From contig NZ_CANLNS010000001.1 in NCBI RefSeq assembly GCF_947492715.1, positions 868,001 through 932,000 of the forward strand: a DNA stretch of 64,000 bases, in the 5' to 3' direction. Every line of letters begins with the position of its first letter. The stretch's first letter is position 1. The translations under genes were made by a program, and so were the position numbers. The notes beneath the pieces were generated by a model. The model made no database searches, was not told the DNA's origin, and worked only from the letters and a program-made list of their open reading frames with translations. This DNA is from an uncultured Psychroserpens sp. (GTDB lineage: Bacteria > Bacteroidota > Bacteroidia > Flavobacteriales > Flavobacteriaceae). Positions 26,960-36,443 of this stretch are shown here, piece by piece.

Positions 26960-28366
26960 ATGATAAAGGAAGATTACAACATACCCGTAGAATTATCACA
27001 ACTTATTAGTAGTGAGCAAGCCTATCAATATCATATTATTCCTATACATAAGGATGGTAACCATATTACTTTTAAGTCTGAAGACACTTCCGAAAGTCTA
27101 CAACAAGAATTACACATTGTATTAGGTAAATCGGTGTCCTTAATTTATGAAACTCCAGAAATTATTAAGCAGTATCTGGCTTCAAATTTCAGAACAACAA
27201 AAAGAACTCAAACTACTTCATTTAGTTATTCGTCAGATTTTTTGGAGCAACTGCTCTCTACAGCAAAAGCTATCGGAAGTAGTGACATTCACTTTGAGAC
27301 TTATGAAAACAACTGTCGTGTACGCTTTAGATTAGACGGAAAACTTAAAACCTACTTTATCATTTCTAAAGAAGAGTATCCTGTCATTATCAACAAACTT
27401 AAGATAAAAGCAGGATTAGATATTTCAGAAAAACGATTACCACAAGATGGTCGCATTACCATTAAAACGGCAAATGATGAGTTTGATATTAGAGTATCAT
27501 CATTGCCTACGCTTCATGGAGAAAAAATAGTACTTAGAATATTAAGTAAAGATGCCGATCATATTGAATTGAATGATTTAGGGTTTTCGACTGAAGAATT
27601 AAACACCTATAAAGAAACCATAAAAAAACCTAATGGTATTGTTCTCATTTCTGGTCCAACAGGTTCCGGAAAAACCACGACGCTCTATGCGACTTTGAAA
27701 CTATTAAATGACGAACAAGCGAACATTTTAACCATTGAAGACCCTATTGAGTATACCTTAGAAGGTGTTAACCAAGTGCAACTTAAAGAGAACATCGGTC
27801 TTGATTTCACAAGTACTTTACGCACCTTTTTAAGGCAAGATCCAGATGTGATTATGGTTGGTGAGATTAGAGATGCTAAAACGGCTAATATGGCGATAAG
27901 AGCAGCATTAACTGGCCACTTGGTATTGTCAACAATTCATACCAATTCTGCTTGGGCTACGATTACAAGGCTCGTTGATATGGACATTGCTCCATTTTTA
28001 ATTGCTAGTACTTTAAATGTTAGCGTCGCTCAACGTTTGGTTAGAAAGCTATGTGAAGACTGCAAGGAAGAGCAACCAATTTTAAAAACTGATGTTCCGA
28101 GTTCATTCCATATTCCAGAAGACTTAACAACGCAATTTGTTTCGGTAGGTTGTAGTCACTGTTATTATACTGGATATGCTGGACGAAAAGCCATTTATGA
28201 AATCATTCCAATCACAAAAGCGTTGGTATCTCATATTAAAAACAACAATCTTGAGATTGACAATTATATAGAAGAACATGACATAGCGACCTTAAAACAC
28301 AACGCTATTAATCTCATTAAAACAGGTATAACTTCGGTAGAAGAAGTCTACGCGCTATTAATCTAA
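26960..28366 (+). CDS. GspE/PilB-family secretion ATPase
   Basis: A 468-aa protein. The N-terminal ~100 residues are an N1E/MshEN-like domain, shorter than in PilB. Then come GSSDIHFETYENNCRVRFRL, Walker A GPTGSGKT (~232-239), Asp box TIEDPIEY, Walker B DPDVIMVGEIRD, and a His box. The C-terminal region keeps two CxxC pairs (CEDC, CSHC) for the usual zinc site. It powers pseudopilus assembly at the inner membrane with GspF (32251-33384). It starts 1 nt after the peptidase stop. Confidence 0.93.
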   Translation: MIKEDYNIPVELSQLISSEQAYQYHIIPIHKDGNHITFKSEDTSESLQQELHIVLGKSVSLIYETPEIIKQYLASNFRTTKRTQTTSFSYSSDFLEQLLSTAKAIGSSDIHFETYENNCRVRFRLDGKLKTYFIISKEEYPVIINKLKIKAGLDISEKRLPQDGRITIKTANDEFDIRVSSLPTLHGEKIVLRILSKDADHIELNDLGFSTEELNTYKETIKKPNGIVLISGPTGSGKTTTLYATLKLLNDEQANILTIEDPIEYTLEGVNQVQLKENIGLDFTSTLRTFLRQDPDVIMVGEIRDAKTANMAIRAALTGHLVLSTIHTNSAWATITRLVDMDIAPFLIASTLNVSVAQRLVRKLCEDCKEEQPILKTDVPSSFHIPEDLTTQFVSVGCSHCYYTGYAGRKAIYEIIPITKALVSHIKNNNLEIDNYIEEHDIATLKHNAINLIKTGITSVEEVYALLI

Positions 28367-28376
28367 AACCGCATCA

Positions 28377-30524
28377 ATGAAATCAATATTTTCAATTATT
28401 ATCATATTTCTGGTCTTTTCAATAGGGCAAGCACAAACCAACGATAGATTACCTCTCATACAAACGCAGTTAGACAGTTTGTCTCTAACTAATAAAGGTT
28501 TGAGCGAAACTCTAGATGCTAGTATCGTTTTAAATGAAGTGACGCTTGCCAATTTTCTTTTGGCTGTTTCTAATGTTCATAACATAAGTATGAATGTATC
28601 ATCGCAACTAGGTCAAATTAATCTCACCAATAACTTTTCAGATGTTACAATTGCCAACGTACTGTTATTTCTGTGCAAGGAGTATAATCTGGATATTGAG
28701 TTTACAGGTCAGATATTGTCTATAAAACCCTATGTTCACATTGAAGAAAACAAAGAATATCCAATTGTTATAGACTATGACCCTACAAGTAACACTATTG
28801 CACTTGATACCAAAGAGAATAATCTTTACGAAGTTTTTAGGCATATTATGGATGCTAGTGCAAAAAATTTGATGTTTGCGCCTGGCATGGAAAATCAAAA
28901 ACTCACCTCGTACATTAAGACCACAAATTTTGATGCTGCTATGGATAAGTTGGCACTGGCCAATAATTTAACTCTTACCAAAACCAAGGATAATTTTTAT
29001 GTGTTTGATGTAGCACAGAAAGATAACACATCAACAAATCAACAGAGTTTGAGGCGACGATTGCAGCCAAATTCGACCTTTAAAGTATTAGATAAAAACA
29101 GGCAACTTTTAGAGGTGAATTTTGTAAATACGCCCATTTCAGACGTGATAAGAACTGTTGGAGACTCATTAGATATTAGTATGTTTTTAGCGTCACCTTT
29201 AGAGCAAGCAGGAAACGTTACTATAAAAACAAAATCTATAAGTTTTGACAACCTTCTTGTAAAAATGTTTGAACCTCAGGCCGATGTAAAGCCTAGAGTA
29301 AACACCGACAATACATCGTCATCTTCTGGTAATAGAAATTCTGGTAAACAAGCAAGTAACGTCGAATCTAAACGTTATACTTTTAAGAAAGAAGGAGATA
29401 TTTATTTCTTCGGAACAACAAATCAGCTTAGTGTTCGCAAGGTTGAAATCATCACATTAAAACATCGTTCTGTCAATCTTATGGATGATCCAGAATCTAT
29501 GTTAACTAATAACAATGTTAGAGATAATTTTATCGCGGCAGATCAAGGATTTAGAAACCAAACCAGCTACAACACTGGTAATGTACCTAGACCCCAAAAC
29601 TCTAACAATCGAAATATAAGATCTCATAACCAAGAGTCTAGAAGCATCTTAGATATTATTCCCGAAGAGATTAAATTCGGTTTAGATTTCAAAGTAGATT
29701 TCGAACTCAATAATATCTATGTTACTGGAACGAGCGCGCGCATTGAATTCTTCAAAGATTTTGTGAGTAAAATAGACAAAACGATTCCTGTTATTCTTAT
29801 TGAAGTGATGATTGTAGAAGCACAAACAACCAATACACTTGAAGCAGGTGTCACCTGGGGTATTGGAGACGAACCCCAAACAACGCAAGGTAATTTGTTC
29901 CCTACAACAGATTTAACCCTGGGAGCTAAAACCATTAATAAAATCATTAACGGTTTTAGCAGTACTTCTGTCTTTAACTTTGGTAGAGTGGTTCCTAACT
30001 TCTTTGCAACAATCAAAGCCATGGAAACCAATGGTGATCTTAAAATTAAATCCACGCCTAAATTGGCGACTTTAAATGGCCATAGAGCCTCTTTTTCTAA
30101 TGGGCAAACCTCATATTATGCTATCGTTCAAAGAAACATCATAGGTACAGATAATCCTCAAACTTCAGAAATACGCAACTATTTTCCTATTGACGCTAAA
30201 TTAGGTTTAGATATCAAACCTTATGTTACCGGAGATAAACAAGTGCTATTGGATATCAATGTTATTCAATCTAGCTTCGGGCAGCGCATCGCAGATGATG
30301 CTCCGCCAGACATCAACTCTCGTAATTTCTCATCGGTTGTACGTATGAAAGACCAAGATATTGCCGTATTAGGGGGTTTAGAAGAAAATTACAAAAACAA
30401 TTCTGGCTCAGGTGTTCCTTTTTTAGCAAGAATACCAATTATCAAATGGTTATTTAGCAAACGAGTTAGAGAAGGTCGAAAATCGAAACTCACAGTATTT
30501 ATTAAACCCACAGTAATTTATTAA
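28377..30524 (+). CDS. Secretin (GspD/PilQ-like)
   Basis: A 715-aa protein with a signal peptide (to about IGQAQT). Residues ~45-115 form an STN/N0-like domain (VTLANFLLAVSNVHNISMNV), followed by further N-type domains and a low-complexity Asn/Ser stretch (~310-330). The C-terminal secretin domain (~480-715) has VILIEVMIVEAQTTNTLEAG and ends in VPFLARIPIIKWLFSKR. It should form the outer-membrane ring. Its stop overlaps the start of the GspL-like gene (TAATG). Confidence 0.9.
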   Translation: MKSIFSIIIIFLVFSIGQAQTNDRLPLIQTQLDSLSLTNKGLSETLDASIVLNEVTLANFLLAVSNVHNISMNVSSQLGQINLTNNFSDVTIANVLLFLCKEYNLDIEFTGQILSIKPYVHIEENKEYPIVIDYDPTSNTIALDTKENNLYEVFRHIMDASAKNLMFAPGMENQKLTSYIKTTNFDAAMDKLALANNLTLTKTKDNFYVFDVAQKDNTSTNQQSLRRRLQPNSTFKVLDKNRQLLEVNFVNTPISDVIRTVGDSLDISMFLASPLEQAGNVTIKTKSISFDNLLVKMFEPQADVKPRVNTDNTSSSSGNRNSGKQASNVESKRYTFKKEGDIYFFGTTNQLSVRKVEIITLKHRSVNLMDDPESMLTNNNVRDNFIAADQGFRNQTSYNTGNVPRPQNSNNRNIRSHNQESRSILDIIPEEIKFGLDFKVDFELNNIYVTGTSARIEFFKDFVSKIDKTIPVILIEVMIVEAQTTNTLEAGVTWGIGDEPQTTQGNLFPTTDLTLGAKTINKIINGFSSTSVFNFGRVVPNFFATIKAMETNGDLKIKSTPKLATLNGHRASFSNGQTSYYAIVQRNIIGTDNPQTSEIRNYFPIDAKLGLDIKPYVTGDKQVLLDINVIQSSFGQRIADDAPPDINSRNFSSVVRMKDQDIAVLGGLEENYKNNSGSGVPFLARIPIIKWLFSKRVREGRKSKLTVFIKPTVIY

Positions 30525-31738
30525 TGATACAAAAACTCATATCATATCTCACGTATGGCAATAGCTTTTACAGTGTTGAACAAACATTAGTAAATGGCAA
30601 TGCGGTATATCATGGTATTGGTTTAAAGAAATCTAAAAACCAAGTTGCTATTGAAGACAGCTTCCAAGAGCATACGCTCGAAGCCATTTCAAAAGCAATT
30701 CCGAAGGGAAAAGCCGTTTTTTTGGTTGTCAATAACGAATTAGTCATTACCAAAAAGGTTGAAAGTGATGCAAGCGAAACGATTAAACTCGTGCTTCAGG
30801 CTTTTCCTAATATCAAAATTGACGACTTTTATTATGAGGTTTTAAAGCAAGAGCATAGTCATTTTGTGTCGATATGCAGAAAAACACATATCGATGATCT
30901 ACTGAAAGATTACAAGCAAAACGGAATGGTTGTGGTAGATGTCTCATTGGGTAATTTAATGATAGCGTCAATAGTTGGGTTTATTTCCGAAGATACCATC
31001 CGAACCTCAAACGCAATACTTACAAAAAAGGGTAAGGTTATTAATTCTATTAGCTTAAATAGCGAAGCGTCAACCGTTACTTATAACGTTAATGGAACGC
31101 CCTTGGATGCCAATCAGTTGATAAATTTTTCATCGGCATTGAGTCTCATTACATCCTCTAAGCAACTAGAATCGGTATTTGGTGATACACAACAACGTTT
31201 GATAACGGACTTTAAGGAAAAACAGTTTTTTACGCAATTTATAAAACTTGGACTCTCCTTTTTATTTATACTCCTTCTAGTCAATTTTTTTCTATTTAAT
31301 AACTATTACGATAAAGTTAGTGAGCTCAAAGAAACTGCCCAGGTTTTAACCACCTCCAAGACCAAAGTCATTGGTTTAAATGAAAAGGTTCTTAAAATGC
31401 AAAAGCAGGTTGAAGATGTCCTAAAGAGTAATGCTTCGCATAGTTCTTTTTATGCCAATGCCATTATCACTAGTTTACCTGAAAAAATTATGCTTTCAGA
31501 ATTAAACTATCAACCACTTCTAAAAAAAATAAAAGCTAAAAAAGCAATCGAAAATGACATAAATGTCCTTCGGGTTTCAGGAATATCTTTAGAAAGTGTA
31601 TTAGTATCAGATTGGATTTCTAAACTTGAAGCCATAGATTGGATTCAGCGGATTGAGATTATCAATTTTGATGATAAATCTAAAACTTCATCTTCGTTTT
31701 CATTTAAAATTTATATCAACGATGACGCAAAAAACTAA
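30524..31738 (+). CDS. GspL/PilM-N-like inner-membrane platform protein
   Basis: A 404-aa bitopic protein. Residues 1-235 form a cytoplasmic domain with an actin-like-fold feel (VDVSLGNLMIASIVG), a single membrane helix follows at ~243-262 (LGLSFLFILLLVNFFLFN), then a coiled coil and a periplasmic ferredoxin-like end. This is the organisation of GspL, or of PilM fused to PilN. Sequence similarity is too weak for a firm symbol; the assignment relies on topology and on lying between secretin and GspM-like genes. It overlaps the next gene by 17 nt. Confidence 0.65.
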   Translation: MIQKLISYLTYGNSFYSVEQTLVNGNAVYHGIGLKKSKNQVAIEDSFQEHTLEAISKAIPKGKAVFLVVNNELVITKKVESDASETIKLVLQAFPNIKIDDFYYEVLKQEHSHFVSICRKTHIDDLLKDYKQNGMVVVDVSLGNLMIASIVGFISEDTIRTSNAILTKKGKVINSISLNSEASTVTYNVNGTPLDANQLINFSSALSLITSSKQLESVFGDTQQRLITDFKEKQFFTQFIKLGLSFLFILLLVNFFLFNNYYDKVSELKETAQVLTTSKTKVIGLNEKVLKMQKQVEDVLKSNASHSSFYANAIITSLPEKIMLSELNYQPLLKKIKAKKAIENDINVLRVSGISLESVLVSDWISKLEAIDWIQRIEIINFDDKSKTSSSFSFKIYINDDAKN

Positions 31739-32234
31739 AAATATCGCTCTTGTTTGTGGGTTTATCTTACTGGTTATTATAGCCTATAAATTTGCATTTT
31801 CAAATACCCTTGAAACCAAACAAGAATACAAGGCTTTAAAAAATGAAGCGGTAGCTTTCGATAATCTACCGATGCAATTATCGTCATTAAAACAAAAGGA
31901 AAAGTACTATGATTCGTTGCTCACCAAATACCAACTTAAAGATAATTCCGTTCAAAACAGCATCCTAAAAACCATAAATACTTATGCCGATAGTACAGGT
32001 TTAAAAGTGAGCAATTTTATTGAGCCGCATCAAATTAAGCAAGGCGACCTAAGTGTAAACACCTATCAATTTACCTTAGAAGGTCATTATAATGCCATTA
32101 TTACACTTATTCACAGGTTAGAACAAAACACTAAGTTTGGAGAAATCATCAACTTAGACTTTCAGAAAAAGAAAAATTATAAATCCGGTAAACACTACTT
32201 ACAGGCACATGTGCTGCTTAAAAGTTTTGGGTAA
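31722..32234 (+). CDS. GspM/PilO-like inner-membrane protein
   Basis: The ATG at 31722 (MTQKTKNIALVCGFILLVII) gives a 170-aa protein with one N-terminal membrane helix, a coiled coil and a small alpha/beta domain, the PilO/GspM layout. The open frame begins earlier, but those 23 codons lie within the previous gene and would spoil the topology. It is the last gene of the plus operon and ends 16 bp from the converging GspF gene, with no clear terminator between. Confidence 0.65.
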   Translation: MTQKTKNIALVCGFILLVIIAYKFAFSNTLETKQEYKALKNEAVAFDNLPMQLSSLKQKEKYYDSLLTKYQLKDNSVQNSILKTINTYADSTGLKVSNFIEPHQIKQGDLSVNTYQFTLEGHYNAIITLIHRLEQNTKFGEIINLDFQKKKNYKSGKHYLQAHVLLKSFG

Positions 32235-32250
32235 AAAAACGGCTATCTAT

Positions 32251-33384
32251 TTATATAATACTACTCAACTTAAACATTGGTAAATACATTGCAATTAGTA
32301 TAAAACCAACAAATACGCCAATAAAAATAATAATAAAAGGTTCTAAGAGTGTCGATAACATTTTAGAGCTGTTTTGAACTTTAGTGCTGTACAGTGTATT
32401 CAACTTTGTAAAAATGTATTCGGTTTGATTGGTTTCCTCAGATACCTTTATTAATGTGATCATTCTGTCATCAAATATATCGTGTTTCTCCAATGAATTA
32501 CTTAGAGACTGTCCTTTAACGATTTGATGTTCTACATCGTTTAAGGCTTTAGTTAACGGATAGAAATCAATCATCTTTTTTACCAGATTGACACTTTCAA
32601 CAATTGGAACTTTAGACGCTGTTAACAACATCATGGATTGCGTAAATTGAGACAAATACACGGTCTTTAGAAATTTTCCAACAAAAGGGATTTTAGTGAG
32701 TAAATTATCTTTCATTCGTTTGTGCCATTCCTTTTTTTTCAATAGAAGATTAGCCACGACACCACTAAAAATAAACAATAGCATTAACCATCCATAATCG
32801 CGAACTACATTAGACAGATTCACCACAAACTGCGTAATAGCAGGTAACTCTACGTTTTGTTGTTTAAAAATATCCTGAAACATTGGTACAACAAATTGTA
32901 ACATAAAGATTACAACCAATATCGCTGTACTTAATATGATGCTTGGATACGTTAAGGCATTTATCAGTTGCCTACGCTGTTCATTTTTTTTAGCATAAAA
33001 TTCACCCAATTGCTGGGCTATTTTTGGGATGGTTCCTGTTTCTTCACCTATTCTTATGGAGTGGTATTCATAATCTGAAAAATCTTTATAGACTTGTATC
33101 GCTTCAGAGAAACTTTCGCCATTAACTATAGCTTTAAGAATGGCCTCTAAAACCACCTTGGTTTTTTTATTTTTTTGTGAATTAACGATAAGTTCTAAAG
33201 CCTGTTTTAAGGTAATACCTGCATTGAGTAATACGCTTAGCTCTCCATAAAATGCTTCTTTAATTTTATTAGAAAACGGCTTTTTTAAAACAACAATTTC
33301 TTTATTGAGAATAGACTCAACATTAGTACTAGCTTTTGAATTAATAGTCTTACTTGGTTGTATGTTATCTAATTGAAATGCCAT
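32251..33384 (-). CDS. GspF/PilC-family inner-membrane platform protein
   Basis: A 377-aa protein with two T2SSF domains (~50-165 and ~245-370), each with the family pattern (LSVLLNAGITLKQALELI; SQFTQSMMLLTASKVPIVES). It has three membrane helices (~150-175, ~195-215 and ~350-370). It is the last gene of the minus-strand operon, and its start overlaps the previous stop by one base. It is the partner of the GspE ATPase on the opposite strand. Confidence 0.9.
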   Translation of the reverse strand: MAFQLDNIQPSKTINSKASTNVESILNKEIVVLKKPFSNKIKEAFYGELSVLLNAGITLKQALELIVNSQKNKKTKVVLEAILKAIVNGESFSEAIQVYKDFSDYEYHSIRIGEETGTIPKIAQQLGEFYAKKNEQRRQLINALTYPSIILSTAILVVIFMLQFVVPMFQDIFKQQNVELPAITQFVVNLSNVVRDYGWLMLLFIFSGVVANLLLKKKEWHKRMKDNLLTKIPFVGKFLKTVYLSQFTQSMMLLTASKVPIVESVNLVKKMIDFYPLTKALNDVEHQIVKGQSLSNSLEKHDIFDDRMITLIKVSEETNQTEYIFTKLNTLYSTKVQNSSKMLSTLLEPFIIIFIGVFVGFILIAMYLPMFKLSSII

Positions 33385-33842
33385 TAGTTCATAAATTGTG
33401 TTGCATCAGTTTGTTTAAAAATAAATAGGCGTTGTTTGCCGTATACTTTTGGTAGTTCTAAGCGAAATGCATCTACCTTTTTGGTATTGGTTATATTTCC
33501 GTTAAAATAGAATTGCTTTCGTTCAAAGGCTACGTGAAATGTATCGGTAGATTTCGTGACTACTTTTTCGTTGAAATGATAAACAGCAGAATCAATTGGT
33601 GAACTAAATACGAGTGTATTGTCTTGTTCTGAAAATGATATCGTTCCATATTTAGCGGTATCAATCCAAAGCGATTGTTCTAACCTGTTTAGTTCTGTAT
33701 TTAATTTTAAATGTTCTTGAATCGCCCATATATGACGTTGCACCAATGTTAATACCGAAAAAGCAATGCCTATAATTATGGTAGATACGATAATTACGAT
33801 TAGCATTTCATTTATGGTATATGCAGGCACTTTTGATTTCAT
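33384..33842 (-). CDS. Minor pseudopilin (GspJ/I-like)
   Basis: A 152-aa protein with class III signal KSKVPA|YTINEMLIVIIVS, Ala at -1 and Glu at +5, then a hydrophobic helix and a beta-rich C-terminal domain (LEQSLWIDTAKYGTISFSEQ) typical of GspJ-like minor pseudopilins. It overlaps both neighbours by 1-4 nt. Confidence 0.75.
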   Translation of the reverse strand: MKSKVPAYTINEMLIVIIVSTIIIGIAFSVLTLVQRHIWAIQEHLKLNTELNRLEQSLWIDTAKYGTISFSEQDNTLVFSSPIDSAVYHFNEKVVTKSTDTFHVAFERKQFYFNGNITNTKKVDAFRLELPKVYGKQRLFIFKQTDATQFMN

Positions 33843-34171
33843 TTTTTAAAAGTTGATATTTCGATGGTCTTTTCTGTGGCTGTATTAAATGCCGAAAACA
33901 AGATGATATCTTGATGGTCGCTCTTCTCTTTAGTAATAGAAATATTCCAATGCTCAAAATCGTCCTGATAAGGAATCGTTAATTTTTTGCTGCGATACAT
34001 ATATTCTAATTCATTAAGATGTGCTGTAATTTGTCTCGTATTGTTTCTAATCGTGTTAGAAAACAAATTGTTTAAAATCATACTTGAGACCATAAAAATA
34101 ACAAGCACTAAAATGGTTGCCACTAATGTTTCCATTATGCTAGACGCTTTTATTTTTTTTAGTATAACCAT
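33839..34171 (-). CDS. Minor pseudopilin (GspI-like)
   Basis: A 110-aa protein with class III signal KKIKA|SSIMETLVATILVLVIF, Ala at -1 and Glu at +5, and a short C-terminal beta domain, as in GspI/PilV-type minor pseudopilins. It overlaps the upstream gene by 13 nt and the downstream gene by 4 nt. Confidence 0.75.
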   Translation of the reverse strand: MVILKKIKASSIMETLVATILVLVIFMVSSMILNNLFSNTIRNNTRQITAHLNELEYMYRSKKLTIPYQDDFEHWNISITKEKSDHQDIILFSAFNTATEKTIEISTFKK

Positions 34172-35406
34172 TTCATAACCTGTTTTGGCAACGTATTAAA
34201 TGACAGTCCAACAAATTGTTCTGTAAGTTCATTGCTATTAATTTCGGCATGATACAAGTGGTTTTGATATGTTGTTCCGTTTTCTTTAACCAAGAAATTA
34301 TTGGCATAAACGGTTCCGTAAACAGTACCACGTAAGTCTAGATTCTGTTCGCAATACACTTGACCTTCAATAATTGTGTTGTCTTCTATTTTCAATTGAA
34401 CATCAAAATTATCAGATCGTGTTCTCCCTAAGCACAGTAAAATACCTTTGATTTCAGAATTAGAAGCTAGCTCAAGGTGATGCGCTTCTTCCTTTATATA
34501 ATCGCCATACAATACGAGGGCAGACGGATAATTGAGTTTTACATTTTCAGAAACGTTAAGCTGTTTTGTGGCAAAGGCTTGAAAGATTCCTTTTACATCT
34601 TTTCTTATCTCAATATTTGGAGCTATAAGAACAACATCTTTTAATTGTGTAGTCTCATCTACGATAATCTTGCGGTTGGACTGTACGATAATATGACCAC
34701 TAAGTGTGATATTAGAAAGCATAATCTCATTACGACTAGATGCCAACATTAATGGATTTTCAAACGAATTGATATGTGTTTTGCCTGAATGCAAATCGAT
34801 GTTCTGTATATTTTCTTGATTCACTAGTTTATATTCGGTCAATAATTTAATATGTGCTTCTAGTTTACTATCTAGCTTAGGGAATTGCCGACTTACTTCT
34901 GTAGCGCCATATACAGTTTTTGTTCCGTAATAGGAATGTCCTGAAATATGCCCTGTTTTGATCCCTCGTTTGGGTAAATAGGCACTGCCTTCTATTCGGG
35001 TATTGCCAACAACCACTAAGGGTTTATTATTATCTTTTAAAAACAGTGCTACTCTTGATGGCCTTGGTTGCTCACCAACAAATGCCATTTTCACTAGCTT
35101 TTTGTTCTTTATTTGTGCTTCGACGTGCATCTGTTCGAAAACACCCCAAAAGCCTTTTGTTAGTTTTAAGTGTTTATCATCTTCAGCAATTAATGACATG
35201 GTCCTATTTTCATCTGTTGTAACGGTTTTAGGCATTTGATAATGAATGCCTTCATCTAATAACTTTACCGTTTCGATAGTATGATTGGTTTGTATTCTAA
35301 ATTGCTTGTGAACATGCATTAAAATGAGAATTGATGACAAGAACAATGCGATCACTACGATAATGAAAGTGACCATCTGTAATGCTCCTGCTTTTAATGT
35401 TCTCAT
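34159..35406 (-). CDS. GspK-like minor pseudopilin with a beta-helix-like body
   Basis: A 415-aa protein with an N-terminus that looks like a prepilin (MRTLKAG|ALQMVTFIIVVIALF) but without Glu at +5, the hallmark of the GspK tip pseudopilin. The rest is not a normal GspK domain. It is a run of short beta-strand units (~215-380, e.g. NITLSGHIIVQSNRKIIVDE, IEIRKDVKGIFQAFATKQ, GTVYGTVYANNFLVKENGTT) that looks like a parallel beta-helix or bactofilin-type fold. It probably caps the pseudopilus. GspK-like is inferred from size, +5 residue and position. Confidence 0.6.
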   Translation of the reverse strand: MRTLKAGALQMVTFIIVVIALFLSSILILMHVHKQFRIQTNHTIETVKLLDEGIHYQMPKTVTTDENRTMSLIAEDDKHLKLTKGFWGVFEQMHVEAQIKNKKLVKMAFVGEQPRPSRVALFLKDNNKPLVVVGNTRIEGSAYLPKRGIKTGHISGHSYYGTKTVYGATEVSRQFPKLDSKLEAHIKLLTEYKLVNQENIQNIDLHSGKTHINSFENPLMLASSRNEIMLSNITLSGHIIVQSNRKIIVDETTQLKDVVLIAPNIEIRKDVKGIFQAFATKQLNVSENVKLNYPSALVLYGDYIKEEAHHLELASNSEIKGILLCLGRTRSDNFDVQLKIEDNTIIEGQVYCEQNLDLRGTVYGTVYANNFLVKENGTTYQNHLYHAEINSNELTEQFVGLSFNTLPKQVMKWLY

Positions 35407-35867
35407 TAGTGTGCTTTTCTTACAATTACTTTTTGTTCATTTTTATAACGAAGGGTTAGCCTATTTTTATTACCTCTAACTAAAGTGATACTATCCTTTG
35501 TTTGTCCTTTTTTTACTAAAGACTGTTTGCCATTAATGCTTATAATAAAGATCTGTTCCTTATAATTTTTGTTCTTAACAATCCCTAAATACTCAACAGG
35601 TAACCATGTCACTGTTTTTCTTTTTTTAGTACTACTCTGAACTGTTTTGGGTTTTGTGATTGTTCCTAAAAAAGGATCTCTATCTACGGTTTTAATTGAA
35701 AACGTATCAATGACTGTATCCACTTTAAAGTTTGCTTTTGCCAATACTTGCGGTGTGTTTAACTCTGGCAAATCAGGATTCAATCCAGCAATAATTTTAT
35801 AGGTAACGGTTCCCCATACCCCTATAACCAACACCAATAGCACATATGTTTTCTTTTTAATCTTCAA
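35406..35867 (-). CDS. GspC/PilP-like periplasmic linker protein
   Basis: A 153-aa bitopic protein with an N-terminal membrane helix (~8-27), a proline- and threonine-rich linker with RDPFLGT, and a small C-terminal beta domain (VEYLGIVKNKNYKEQIFIIS ... VKKGQT). The DPF motif and small beta-barrel resemble the PilP/GspC homology region that bridges inner membrane and secretin. It overlaps the lipoprotein gene by 11 nt and the next gene by 1 nt. Confidence 0.6.
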   Translation of the reverse strand: MKIKKKTYVLLVLVIGVWGTVTYKIIAGLNPDLPELNTPQVLAKANFKVDTVIDTFSIKTVDRDPFLGTITKPKTVQSSTKKRKTVTWLPVEYLGIVKNKNYKEQIFIISINGKQSLVKKGQTKDSITLVRGNKNRLTLRYKNEQKVIVRKAH

Positions 35868-36216
35868 TACTCAAATTTTGTGTAGTATACGCTGTTTCGT
35901 ATGCAGAATTTATTGCTCTAACACGCCATTGGTACTCATTACTTAATAAACTTTTAGTAAAGCTCGAACCCGTTAGAAGGGTATCTTCTACAAACTGAAG
36001 TGGCGTTTCAAAATTTGGAGTTGCGATTTGCAATTGATAGCTATCTGCAAATTCGATAGGCTGCCAAGAGAAATTGATTGCTGTATTATCTAATGTTGCA
36101 TTATTTGTTGGCGCTAAAATGGTAAGATCCATTTCAGAAATATCTTCAACTGCAATAATTTCTTCACAAGTATATAAGCACAGAAGAACAAGTACTACGG
36201 CTACTTTTTTTAACAT
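35857..36216 (-). CDS. Small lipoprotein with fibronectin III-like domain
   Basis: A 119-aa protein. The lipobox is LCLYTC, with Cys at residue 16, so it should be lipid-anchored. Residues ~30-115 form one Fn3-like domain (INFSWQPIEFADSYQLQIAT). It is the first gene of the minus T2SS-like operon, 54 bp from the palindromic operator. Its position suggests a pilotin- or secretin-associated role, but the domain is unrelated to known pilotins. Confidence 0.6.
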   Translation of the reverse strand: MLKKVAVVLVLLCLYTCEEIIAVEDISEMDLTILAPTNNATLDNTAINFSWQPIEFADSYQLQIATPNFETPLQFVEDTLLTGSSFTKSLLSNEYQWRVRAINSAYETAYTTQNLSIED

Positions 36217-36269
36217 AGTTTCATTACGATTAATCTAGACTTAAAAATACATTGCCTTTAGATACTTTA

Positions 36270-36288
36270 TTAAAGGTTAAACCTTTAA
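36270..36288 (-). promoter_or_regulatory. Palindromic operator before the minus-strand T2SS-like operon
   Basis: Read toward the operon it is TTAAAGGTTTAACCTTTAA, identical base for base to 25287-25305 read toward its own operon. It lies 54 bp from the start codon at 36216. The rest of 36217-36396 shows nothing else I can name. Confidence 0.65.
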
Positions 36289-36396
36289 ATGATTAAGGAT
36301 AATGCTTAAAAATAGAACTTTAAAATAAGCTATCATCTTTTAAGCAATTGATAATCATAGTTATACGATCCGAAAGTGGACTATGAAGAGGAGCGA

Positions 36397-36426
36397 AAAA
36401 AGCCTGACGAATACGTCAGGCTTTTT
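36397..36426. terminator. Strong intrinsic terminator
   Basis: Perfect 13-bp stem AAAAAGCCTGACG / CGTCAGGCTTTTT with an AATA loop. It lies 18 bp beyond the stop of the 36444 subtilase gene and ends the five-gene exported-protein operon. Confidence 0.85.
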
Positions 36427-36443
36427 ATTTTATCCCATTTTGT

